This document shows, piece by piece, positions 1 to 7,136 of a stretch of DNA of 64,000 nucleotides. The position numbers and the translations under genes were made by a program. Within the stretch, counting starts at the first letter, position 1; the number at the start of each line of letters is the position of its first letter. The stretch is from Anaerostipes sp. Its GTDB lineage: Bacteria; Bacillota; Clostridia; Lachnospirales; Lachnospiraceae. The notes below the pieces were generated by a model that saw only the letters and a list, made by a program, of their open reading frames with translations, did no database searches and was not told the origin of the DNA. The stretch spans positions 22,123 to 86,122 of the forward strand of contig JAQVEG010000002.1 in assembly GCA_028697725.1 (NCBI GenBank), given 5' to 3'.

Positions 1-404
1 TCTTCCGATGAAAGACTACTTTCTAAGGTTGAAATCTGATTTTCTAAACTGGTAATGGAATCCTCTAATGCTGAACTTGTCAACTCAACAATGGTTTCCC
101 CTTTCTTTACTGTATCACCAGCATATTTCTTCACTGATTTTACTAGAACATCACTTGAAAATGTCACATCCTGAGTAGAACCAGAAGAAACAGTTCCATC
201 TCCTTCGACTGTTTTTTTAATAGTTCCAGTGGCTGCCTGCTGGGACTGAATTGTTTCTGCTCCATTTGCTTTTGTAGATATTACAAATTTCCATACTAGA
301 AACAAAATAACAAACAGTAAAATCACAAGAACGATAGCCATTTTCTTATGGCGTTTCACCCATCCAGAAATCTTTTTTCCCATTGATTTTATCTTTCCTT
401 TCAT
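1..404 (-). CDS. HlyD/MacA-like efflux adaptor (N-terminal part, runs off window)
   Basis: Partial gene missing from the ORF track; it reads from an ATG at 404 and leaves the window at base 1 still open (134 codons). The start has a good AAGGAG site just upstream. The product begins with a basic stretch, then one hydrophobic segment at about residues 22-44, then a short beta-rich piece ending in GDTVKKGETIVEL, typical of the biotinyl-lipoyl-like lobe of membrane fusion proteins, and then the start of a coiled coil (SLENQISTLESS). This pattern fits a periplasmic-adaptor-type protein of an ABC or RND exporter. The partner genes would lie to the left, outside the window. Which transporter it serves cannot be told from here. 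Confidence 0.75.
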   Translation of the reverse strand, partial: MKGKIKSMGKKISGWVKRHKKMAIVLVILLFVILFLVWKFVISTKANGAETIQSQQAATGTIKKTVEGDGTVSSGSTQDVTFSSDVLVKSVKKYAGDTVKKGETIVELTSSALEDSITSLENQISTLESSLSSE

Positions 405-444
405 AAATACATCTTCTCCTTCTTTTACCTATTAATATTTTCTT

Positions 445-472
445 TTATTACTATAAAAAAGAAACGTGTCAA
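445..472 (-). promoter_or_regulatory. Promoter of the adaptor gene
   Basis: Minus strand TTGACA, 16-bp spacer, TAATAA, about 40 bp upstream of the ATG at 404. It is divergent from the promoter of the radical SAM gene. Confidence 0.55.
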
Positions 473-510
473 ACTTATGGTAAAAATATGTTCAATTAAT
501 GAACTTTACC

Positions 511-540
511 TTTACAATTGGATTTTATTCATACTAAAAT
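511..540 (+). promoter_or_regulatory. Promoter of the radical SAM gene
   Basis: TTTACA, 18-bp spacer, TAAAAT, followed by an AGGAGGT ribosome-binding site at about 556-562 and an ATG at 570. Confidence 0.5.
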
Positions 541-569
541 AAGAACAGTAAAATTAGGAGGTACAGGCT

Positions 570-1502
570 ATGAACTGGCATGGAAAGCGATATTACTCTT
601 TAGACTCATATTTTAAAAATACATTTGGAAAGAAAATATATAAGGTATCCTTAAACGGAGGATTTTCCTGTCCAAACAGAGATGGAACCATAGGCACTGG
701 AGGTTGTATTTTCTGTAGTGAAGGTGGTTCTGGAGACTTTTCATCTAATCCCAGCTTATCCATTACAAAACAAATTGATGAAGGAATCTCTCTGGTTGCC
801 CATAAGAACAACTCAGGTTCTTATCTTGCATATTTTCAGGCATTTACAAATACTTATGCCCCAGTAGAAAAACTTCGCTCTTTGTTTACCGAAGCACTAA
901 ACCATCCAGCAATTATGGGGCTTTCCATTGGAACCAGACCAGATTGTCTTCCTGAACCCGTTTTAGATTTGTTAGAAGAATTGAATCAAAAAAAGCCCAT
1001 ATTCATTGAACTAGGGCTTCAAACTATACACGAAGAAACTGCTGACTTCATACATCGTGGATATCCATTATCCACATTTGAAATCGCAGTAGAAAATCTA
1101 CATGCACGAAATATAAATATTGTAACACACTTAATTTTAGGACTTCCTGGCGAGACAAATGAAATGATATTAGAATCCATCCATTATCTCAATAATCTTC
1201 CCATAGATGGAATCAAACTCTCCCTTCTCCACGTCCTAAAGAATACAAAACTAGGTACTCTTTACGAAAAAGAACCATTTAAGATCTATACTTTTGAAGA
1301 GTATGTAGACTTGGTCATCACCTGTATCCAGCATCTTAGAAGCGACATTGTCATCCATCGCTTTACAGGCGACGGTCCACGTGAACTTTTAATCGCACCA
1401 AAATGGAGTCTTCATAAGAAAAAGGTGCTAAATCAGGTCAACCACCAATTAAAAGAACGCAACGTTTATCAGGGGGATTTACATTCTTCACAAATCATAT
1501 AA
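570..1502 (+). CDS. TIGR01212 family radical SAM protein (YtqA-like)
   Basis: A 310-residue radical SAM enzyme. The cluster-binding cysteines are near the N-terminus (CPNRDGTIGTGGCIFC, about residues 34-49), with the wide first gap typical of the TIGR01212/YtqA and Elp3-like radical SAM proteins. Further conserved pieces are IGTRPDCLPE and ELGLQT in the barrel and GLPGET near residue 190. The family is widespread in Firmicutes; in Bacillus it is called YtqA. A tRNA-modifying role has been suggested for relatives, but the substrate cannot be read from this sequence. The gene has its own promoter and a strong Shine-Dalgarno sequence. It converges with the next gene and the two coding ends overlap by 15 bp. 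Confidence 0.88.
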   Translation: MNWHGKRYYSLDSYFKNTFGKKIYKVSLNGGFSCPNRDGTIGTGGCIFCSEGGSGDFSSNPSLSITKQIDEGISLVAHKNNSGSYLAYFQAFTNTYAPVEKLRSLFTEALNHPAIMGLSIGTRPDCLPEPVLDLLEELNQKKPIFIELGLQTIHEETADFIHRGYPLSTFEIAVENLHARNINIVTHLILGLPGETNEMILESIHYLNNLPIDGIKLSLLHVLKNTKLGTLYEKEPFKIYTFEEYVDLVITCIQHLRSDIVIHRFTGDGPRELLIAPKWSLHKKKVLNQVNHQLKERNVYQGDLHSSQII

Positions 1503-2087
1503 TACTAATCCGCCTTTTCGCATGTAACCTGTATCCCACAACTGCTCAAAGTCGAACCACTCCCATTCGCTGTAGTTGGCAACTTTTACTCGAAAGCGGT
1601 CATGAAGTTCTTCGTAGCCTACAATTGGATACCAGTGCCACACATAATCTTTAAACTTTGGTTCTTTATGCTTTAGTGTTAAACTTGGAATCAAAATTCC
1701 CTGATTTATTTTCTTTTTTATGATTCTCTTAGCATCTCCCACTGCTTCATTTCCTGAAAATGGAGTCATCTTAATGTTCTTTATTCCATGATCTTCCATA
1801 TAAGTTCCAAATCCATCAATATAAATGTGAAGGGAATCGATTCCCGTCCATCTTGGTTTTAAATATGGTCGCATCACTTGAGAAAAATTAACATAATCTT
1901 TTTTTGATATATGGTTTACATCATAAGGATACAATTCTTCTTTTCCAAAATATTTAGAAAAAGAAATGCAGCTGTCACACGCTGTGGCTGCTGCACATCC
2001 TCCTAACTTCATCATGGGAACTTGAAACCAGTCCTGATTTCCACCAAAAGAATTGCCTATTTTATAATAATCTAATTCTTTTTTCAT
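1488..2087 (-). CDS. Papain/C39-like cysteine protease-fold protein, unknown substrate
   Basis: A 199-residue protein I cannot place in a named family. It has a layout like a papain or C39 fold: a Gln at about residue 18 (GNQDWFQVP), a Cys at 31 in GGCAAATA, a His at about 151 (HWYPIVGYE) and an Asn at about 171 (VANYSEW). This is the usual Gln-Cys-His-Asn order. There is no signal peptide or membrane segment, so it is probably cytoplasmic. The gene starts 12 bp after the thrS stop and is likely read from the thrS T-box promoter. Its 3' end overlaps the convergent radical SAM gene. The catalytic reading is inference from motif order alone. Confidence 0.55.
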   Translation of the reverse strand: MKKELDYYKIGNSFGGNQDWFQVPMMKLGGCAAATACDSCISFSKYFGKEELYPYDVNHISKKDYVNFSQVMRPYLKPRWTGIDSLHIYIDGFGTYMEDHGIKNIKMTPFSGNEAVGDAKRIIKKKINQGILIPSLTLKHKEPKFKDYVWHWYPIVGYEELHDRFRVKVANYSEWEWFDFEQLWDTGYMRKGGLVLYDL

Positions 2088-2099
2088 GTCTTTTCTTTC

Positions 2100-4052
2100 C
2101 TAATTTTCTACTTCAATCTTACGAATCTCTTTTGTTCTGATTTCCTTACAAATATCATCGATAAATTGATCTATTGTCTTTTGTCCTTCATCTCCTAAGA
2201 AACGGCTTCTAACAGATACTTTCTTTTCTTCTTCTTCCTTTGCACCAACAACAAGCATATATGGAAGTTTATCAAGACGAGCTTCACGAATCTTCTTTCC
2301 AATCTTTTCTGCACGCTGGTCTACAGTACACTTAATTCCATTTTCTTTTAATTTTGCTTCAACTTCCTCTGCATAATCATGGAATTTTTCAGAAATTGGA
2401 AGTACACGTACTTGTTCTGGGCATAGCCATGTTGGGAACTTTCCTTCGTACTTTTCAATTAACCATGCAAGGGTTCTTTCATAACATCCAATTGAAGTTC
2501 TATGGATAATGTATGGACGTTTCTTTTCTCCATCTTTATCTACAAAAGTCATATCAAAACGCTCTGCTAAGAACATATCTAATTGAATGGTAATCATTGT
2601 ATCTTCTTTTCCATAGACATTCTTTGCCTGAATATCAAGTTTTGGTCCGTAGAATGCAGCTTCTCCTGTTACTTCAGTATATTTAATTCCAATATGATTT
2701 AGAATCTGACGCATCTTGTCTTCAACTTCATCCCACATCTCTCTTGTTCCCATATATTTTTCCATATTATCTGGATCTGCAAGAGATAATTCATAAGTTA
2801 CATCTTCTTCTACCCCAAGAGTTGTCAAACAGTATTTTGCTAAATCAACACATCCTTTAAACTCCTCTTCTGCCTGTTCTGGAGTTACAATCAAATGTCC
2901 CTCTGAAATTGTAAACTGACGTACTCGAGTTAGACCATGCATCTCTCCTGATTCTTCATTTCTAAATAAAGTAGAAGTCTCACCATAACGGCATGGAAGA
3001 TCACGATAACTCTTTTGACTTTGTTTATAAACATAGTATTGGAATGGACATGTCATTGGACGAAGTGCAAATACTTCATCATCCTGCTCTTCATCTCCTA
3101 ATACGAACATTCCCTCTTTGTAGTGATCCCAGTGATCAGAAATTACATACAAATCCTTCTTTGCCATCAATGGAGTCTTTGTTCTCATATATCCACGACG
3201 TTCTTCTTCATCTTCAATCCAGCGCTGTAATGTTTGCACCATCATAGCTCCTTTTGGCATTAAAAGAGGAAGTCCCTGACCAATAACGTCAACGGTTGTG
3301 AATAATTCCATATCACGTCCTAGTTTATTATGGTCTTTTTCTTTCATTGCTGCTAATTCTTCTAATCTAGCTGTTAAATCAGCTTTCTTTGTAAATGCTG
3401 TTCCGTAAATACGAGTTAGCATTTTATTTTTTTCATCTCCCCGCCAGTATGCACCAGATGAGGAAGTTAATGCAAATGCTTTGACTGCTTTTGTACTCAT
3501 TAAGTGTGGCCCTGCACAAAGGTCTGTAAAATCACCCTGTTTGTAGAATGAAATCCTTTCTCCTTCTGGAAGGTCTTCAATCAATTCTACTTTATAAGGT
3601 TCATCCTTTTCTTTCATCAAAGCAATGGCTTCTTCTCTTGGAAGCTCAAAATACTCAATTAGATGATTCTCTTTGACAACCTTCTTCATCTCTTTTTCAA
3701 TGGCATCTAATTCTTCACGTCCTAAAGGTTCCATATCAAAGTCATAATAGAACCCATCTTCAATGGCTGGCCCAATGGCACATTTAGCTTCTGGATATAA
3801 ACGTTTTACTGCTTGTGCTAAGATATGTGATGCGGTATGGCGAAAAGCTAATTTTCCTTCTTCGCTGTCAAAAGTTAATAAGTTCAAGGTACAGTCACTG
3901 TCTAATACCTTTCTCAAGTCAACAACTTCTCCATTGACTTCTCCAGCACAGCAGGCTCTTGCAAGCCCTTCGCTGATATCCTTTGCAATATCAAGAACTG
4001 ACATTGCACTTTCATATTCTTTTACTGATTCATCTTTTAATGTAATTTTCAT
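2100..4052 (-). CDS. thrS: Threonyl-tRNA synthetase
   Basis: Charges tRNA-Thr with threonine in the cytoplasm. The ORF track starts at 4163, but that extension is translated T-box RNA; the true start is the ATG at 4052 (MKITLK) behind AGGAGG, giving 650 residues. In order: TGS domain (about 1-60), editing domain with HTASH, then the class II core with MTCPFQ, motif 2 (FRNEESGEMHGL) and motif 3 (IGCYERTLAW), then the anticodon domain. The zinc Cys and two His positions of the family (MTCP, SEGH, IIHR) are present. Motif 3 reads GCYER rather than the common GSIER, suggesting the divergent ThrRS subtype also seen in some other clostridia (recollection). Regulated by the upstream Thr T-box. Confidence 0.97.
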   Translation of the reverse strand: MKITLKDESVKEYESAMSVLDIAKDISEGLARACCAGEVNGEVVDLRKVLDSDCTLNLLTFDSEEGKLAFRHTASHILAQAVKRLYPEAKCAIGPAIEDGFYYDFDMEPLGREELDAIEKEMKKVVKENHLIEYFELPREEAIALMKEKDEPYKVELIEDLPEGERISFYKQGDFTDLCAGPHLMSTKAVKAFALTSSSGAYWRGDEKNKMLTRIYGTAFTKKADLTARLEELAAMKEKDHNKLGRDMELFTTVDVIGQGLPLLMPKGAMMVQTLQRWIEDEEERRGYMRTKTPLMAKKDLYVISDHWDHYKEGMFVLGDEEQDDEVFALRPMTCPFQYYVYKQSQKSYRDLPCRYGETSTLFRNEESGEMHGLTRVRQFTISEGHLIVTPEQAEEEFKGCVDLAKYCLTTLGVEEDVTYELSLADPDNMEKYMGTREMWDEVEDKMRQILNHIGIKYTEVTGEAAFYGPKLDIQAKNVYGKEDTMITIQLDMFLAERFDMTFVDKDGEKKRPYIIHRTSIGCYERTLAWLIEKYEGKFPTWLCPEQVRVLPISEKFHDYAEEVEAKLKENGIKCTVDQRAEKIGKKIREARLDKLPYMLVVGAKEEEEKKVSVRSRFLGDEGQKTIDQFIDDICKEIRTKEIRKIEVEN

Positions 4053-4072
4053 AATTTCCTCCTTATAAAACA

Positions 4073-4108
4073 AAAATCCCAAGTTGTATCTATCGATACA
4101 ACTTGGGA
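4073..4108 (-). terminator. T-box terminator of thrS
   Basis: Perfect 14-bp inverted repeat (TCCCAAGTTGTATC and its complement) with a 4-nt loop, followed by TTTTTG on the minus strand and placed directly upstream of the thrS ribosome-binding site. Confidence 0.85.
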
Positions 4109-4305
4109 CGAATATACTCGTGGTTCCACCCAAATTACCAGAAATTCTGGTCACTTGATTCACATATAACGGTGTTCACCGGATTGGTTTACAATCACTC
4201 AGAGGTGGTCTTCGTCTACCTTCCATCTAAAATGCTCTCAGCAAATGCATCTCTCTCTGAAGAATTCTAGTAGATTACTCTTCTCTTCAACGTTTTCTTA
4301 TCTAG
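4073..4305 (-). promoter_or_regulatory. T-box riboswitch leader of thrS (ACC specifier)
   Basis: Transcribed on the minus strand. The T-box core GGTGGAACCA lies at 4121-4130, followed by the terminator hairpin. A putative specifier codon ACC (threonine) is at 4207-4209 within GAAGACCACCTCTGAG, which aligns with the equivalent segment of the gatC leader. Uncharged tRNA-Thr would favour the antiterminator and allow thrS transcription. The ORF track reads part of this RNA as an N-terminal extension of ThrRS. Confidence 0.9.
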
Positions 4306-4311
4306 TTATGA

Positions 4312-4340
4312 ATTATAACATGGGCAAAAATGAAATGCAA
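4312..4340 (-). promoter_or_regulatory. Promoter of the thrS T-box transcript
   Basis: Minus strand TTGCAT, 17-bp spacer, TATAAT. Transcription would begin near 4305, just before the T-box leader. Confidence 0.75.
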
Positions 4341-4386
4341 GTATCCATTTTATGTAACGCATATCCAGTTGTATCAATATTACATC

Positions 4387-5361
4387 TTATTTAATTCCAT
4401 ATTCTTGATACAAGTTTTTTCGGAACTTTGAATCATTGATGGCTTTTTTAACATCATTTATTCTTTCATCTTCAAACAAATGATTCATTAAGGTAGATAA
4501 ACGAATTTCTCCTCGTTTTTCTCCTTGCTTCTTTCCAATTGCCTTTCCACGTGCTTCTCCACGCTTTTCTCCTATTGCTTCACTGCTTTTTTTCATATCT
4601 TCTATTGCTTGACACACATTGATCACTCCATTCTCTTTCTTTTCCATATATTTTCGTATTTCTTTTGTATTGGTTACTGCTTCTATTGTACTGCAAGTCT
4701 CTAGTGGAACGCAAGAAAATATTTCCTTATTTTTACTAATAAATTCTTGTAACTGTTCTTTATCCTTTTGATATTTTATGAAACCAAACAATACTTTCAT
4801 ATCATCACTATATGTATCTAGATTATCAATTTTACTAACCTCTAAAAGATTAATTTTATAATTTTGAATTAACTCTTTGAATGGTTTCAACTTCGGAGAT
4901 ACTTCTAACATTTCGTGTAATTCCTTTGGAGCATTCCACTCTTTATCTCCATAATAGATGACTAGGGTAATGATGGGGCTTAACTTGTCATTTTTTGAAA
5001 AGCTAGAAATATATTCATCCCCTTTTAAATCTTTGGTTTCTTTGTGAGTCTTTGAAATTGTTTTTCGCTGATCATTGTAAAAATCAGAATCGTAGAGCAT
5101 ATTCTTTAATGGCATAAAGTATTGAATATTATTTTGATTTTCAATTGCCAAGATGGCAAGTTTGGTATCTTCATACATGTACTGTTTTACCAAATCTCGT
5201 GCGCGATTTCCTCCTCGACTCTGTTTACTAACGGAATCCAGTTCTTTTAATTCTTCTGGTAAGATTTTAATTTCTCCTTGAAAAACTCCCTGATTAAACA
5301 TATCTGCAAATCGTTTGGGATCTTTTAAGTAGCTTCCTAAGCTTGTGTCTGGTGTTCCCAT
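4387..5361 (-). CDS. Rpn-family recombination-promoting nuclease / PD-(D/E)XK transposase-like protein
   Basis: Start set at the ATG at 5361 (MGTPDTSLGSY) behind AAGGAGG; the longer ORF begins at a TTG lying in the promoter. The 324-residue product has the Rpn-like core: an early Asp followed by AILAIENQ as the E-x-Q part of a PD-(D/E)XK site, and a conserved ITLVIYYGDKEW segment. The C-terminus is a basic Gly/Lys/Glu-rich repeat tail (GKAIGKKQGEKRGE), common in these proteins. Relatives (Rpn/YhgA, PDDEXK_2) promote DNA cleavage and recombination and often occur in many copies per genome. No flanking inverted repeats are seen, so this is a lone gene rather than an intact element. Confidence 0.8.
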   Translation of the reverse strand: MGTPDTSLGSYLKDPKRFADMFNQGVFQGEIKILPEELKELDSVSKQSRGGNRARDLVKQYMYEDTKLAILAIENQNNIQYFMPLKNMLYDSDFYNDQRKTISKTHKETKDLKGDEYISSFSKNDKLSPIITLVIYYGDKEWNAPKELHEMLEVSPKLKPFKELIQNYKINLLEVSKIDNLDTYSDDMKVLFGFIKYQKDKEQLQEFISKNKEIFSCVPLETCSTIEAVTNTKEIRKYMEKKENGVINVCQAIEDMKKSSEAIGEKRGEARGKAIGKKQGEKRGEIRLSTLMNHLFEDERINDVKKAINDSKFRKNLYQEYGIK

Positions 5362-5398
5362 AGACTTCCTCCTTCTTGGTATTTTTATTCTTTTACAC

Positions 5399-5427
5399 AT
5401 ATTACCATTTATAAGAGAATTTAACAA
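5399..5427 (-). promoter_or_regulatory. Promoter of the Rpn-like gene
   Basis: Minus strand TTGTTA, 17-bp spacer, TAATAT, about 38 bp upstream of the chosen ATG. Confidence 0.45.
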
Positions 5428-5477
5428 TATGTTTTTCGAATTTATCTAGCGGAAATCGAATTAATATTCTAACATTA

Positions 5478-5507
5478 ACAAAAACCTCGAAAAATCGAGG
5501 TTTTTGT
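5478..5507 (-). terminator. Terminator at the end of the ABC transporter operon
   Basis: Inverted repeat ACAAAAACCTCGA with its complement, 13 bp and a short A loop. It lies between the stop of the heptad-repeat gene and the Rpn-like gene, and both flanks are T-rich in the reading direction. Confidence 0.8.
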
Positions 5508-5583
5508 TTCACTTATTTAGGAACATTTTCAAAAATGGTTGACATAGCGTCCCACAGGGGAACTTCAAACATCTTAAATGCCC

Positions 5584-7125
5584 CTATTGAATGGACTCTG
5601 TCTCTATAACATAACTGGCTTCATTTCCAAGTTCCTTTTGATTATCTTTATATTGAATTTCTGCCTTTTGAAGTGCTTTAAAATTCTTTAATAATTGTGT
5701 CAATTCATTCTGTGAAAGGTCTTCTATTTTGTTGATTCCCTCCTGATCAAAAGATTTCATTCCTTTGGATAACTGGCTGGTTCCACCAACCAATGTTTTC
5801 ATCCCTTTAGTGATTGCCTTGTTATTTTTTGTGAGACTCCTTGTTCCTTTGTTAATGGCATCGATTCCTTTGGTCAACTGAGTCATACCCTTTGACATCT
5901 TGGATAGTTTTGACGAAAATGCAGATAAAATCTTCATTTGCTTTCCTATATCTTCTAAAAGTTTCATATTCTCTGATGCATTACTTTCTATATCGTCTAA
6001 GGTAATTTTAATTCCGTCAAAATCAATTTTTCCTTGGAGTTTTTTCTTTTGCTCTTCATCTATGGTTCCATCTGCCACTGCCTGCTCTAATCCCTCGTTG
6101 AATTCCTCCAGTGCCTGAGTTTTCGCCTGAGTTTCTGCACTTTTTTCCACAATTGCAATTTGTCCCTCTAGTTTCATAACGTTTGTCCCTAAGGACTTTG
6201 CATCCTGCGCAAGAGTTTTTAATGCTTCTTTCACCAATTCCATTCCTGAATTATCACCGAAGGATAGGGACTTTAATGACTGATTTAGACTATGTATTCC
6301 ATCTTCTATTTTCTTCACTCCACTAGTGTAGGCTTTTATTCCCTTTTGATATGATTTCATCCCAGAAAGCAGTTGGACTGACCCATCCACCAAAGTATCT
6401 GATGCATCTCCCATTTTATTTACATTCTCTAACATCTGATCCACATCATCAAAGCTCTTACTATCTAAATCACTTAAACCCATGGAACCCACAATATTTG
6501 CGGTAAAAGACAGTTCAAAATCCTTTGCCTCTGCCGTAATCTCCACATAATCCGGTAAATCAATATCTTGAGTAACCTTGTAATTTCCCAATTTTAATGA
6601 TTTTTTTAAATCTGGAAATGCCATTCCCACGGCAATACTCTGTTCCTCATCTTTCATGATTTTTCCATTGGATACTTTAATATTGGAAAATGTATCTGTC
6701 GGCATAACTACAGTAGAAATCATCATAAACGGCACTGGCATAGACATTTGCTTTCCATCTACTGTCACTAGCTCTTTTCTTAGATTCTTATAATCAAATC
6801 GAATCTTTATTTTACCTGACTTTCCCGAAATCTCTTTGGCAGAAATCTTTTTATCATTTAAATAATACGTTACTTTCACAGAAATTGGTACATCACTTCC
6901 TGTATCCTCTTTTAGATTTCCATTGGCATCTGCTTTTAGATAGACAACACCACTTGTTTCTTTCTTTGTCTCGGTTTTTGTCACTTTCTTTTTTTTCTGA
7001 CTTTTGGTACTGACTGTTTTACTGCTTTGAGAAGATTCTCTTGTAGAGAAAACTACAATCACCCCCGCTATGCAGCAGATACACACCACAAGCATTATGA
7101 TTTTTTTCTTTTTCATTTTCTCCAT
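5584..7125 (-). CDS. Membrane-anchored heptad-repeat protein of an ABC transporter operon (YhgE-like repeats)
   Basis: A 513-residue protein with one N-terminal membrane segment (about residues 9-26), a Ser/Lys-rich linker, a beta-rich domain (about 80-215, with VKVTYYLNDKKIS and GKSGKIKIRFDY), and long helical regions. Residues about 238-287 and 405-465 carry repeats with Leu and Gly seven residues apart (for example LVDGSVQLLSGMKSYQKG), as in YhgE/Pip-type proteins and some Gram-positive exporters. Unlike full YhgE it has no C-terminal membrane domain. It is the last gene of the operon, 11 bp after the permease, so it is probably an extracytoplasmic partner of that transporter. The start may be M1 or M4. 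Confidence 0.6.
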   Translation of the reverse strand: MEKMKKKKIIMLVVCICCIAGVIVVFSTRESSQSSKTVSTKSQKKKKVTKTETKKETSGVVYLKADANGNLKEDTGSDVPISVKVTYYLNDKKISAKEISGKSGKIKIRFDYKNLRKELVTVDGKQMSMPVPFMMISTVVMPTDTFSNIKVSNGKIMKDEEQSIAVGMAFPDLKKSLKLGNYKVTQDIDLPDYVEITAEAKDFELSFTANIVGSMGLSDLDSKSFDDVDQMLENVNKMGDASDTLVDGSVQLLSGMKSYQKGIKAYTSGVKKIEDGIHSLNQSLKSLSFGDNSGMELVKEALKTLAQDAKSLGTNVMKLEGQIAIVEKSAETQAKTQALEEFNEGLEQAVADGTIDEEQKKKLQGKIDFDGIKITLDDIESNASENMKLLEDIGKQMKILSAFSSKLSKMSKGMTQLTKGIDAINKGTRSLTKNNKAITKGMKTLVGGTSQLSKGMKSFDQEGINKIEDLSQNELTQLLKNFKALQKAEIQYKDNQKELGNEASYVIETESIQ

Positions 7126-7136
7126 CCTTATCCTTT

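Noticed and set aside
4053-4163. N-terminal extension of thrS in the ORF track
   Set aside because: It translates the T-box terminator and T-box core; the ATG at 4052 has AGGAGG and matches the family start.
4387-5361. Rpn gene as part of an intact transposon
   Set aside because: No terminal inverted repeats, target duplications or other transposase genes are visible around it.
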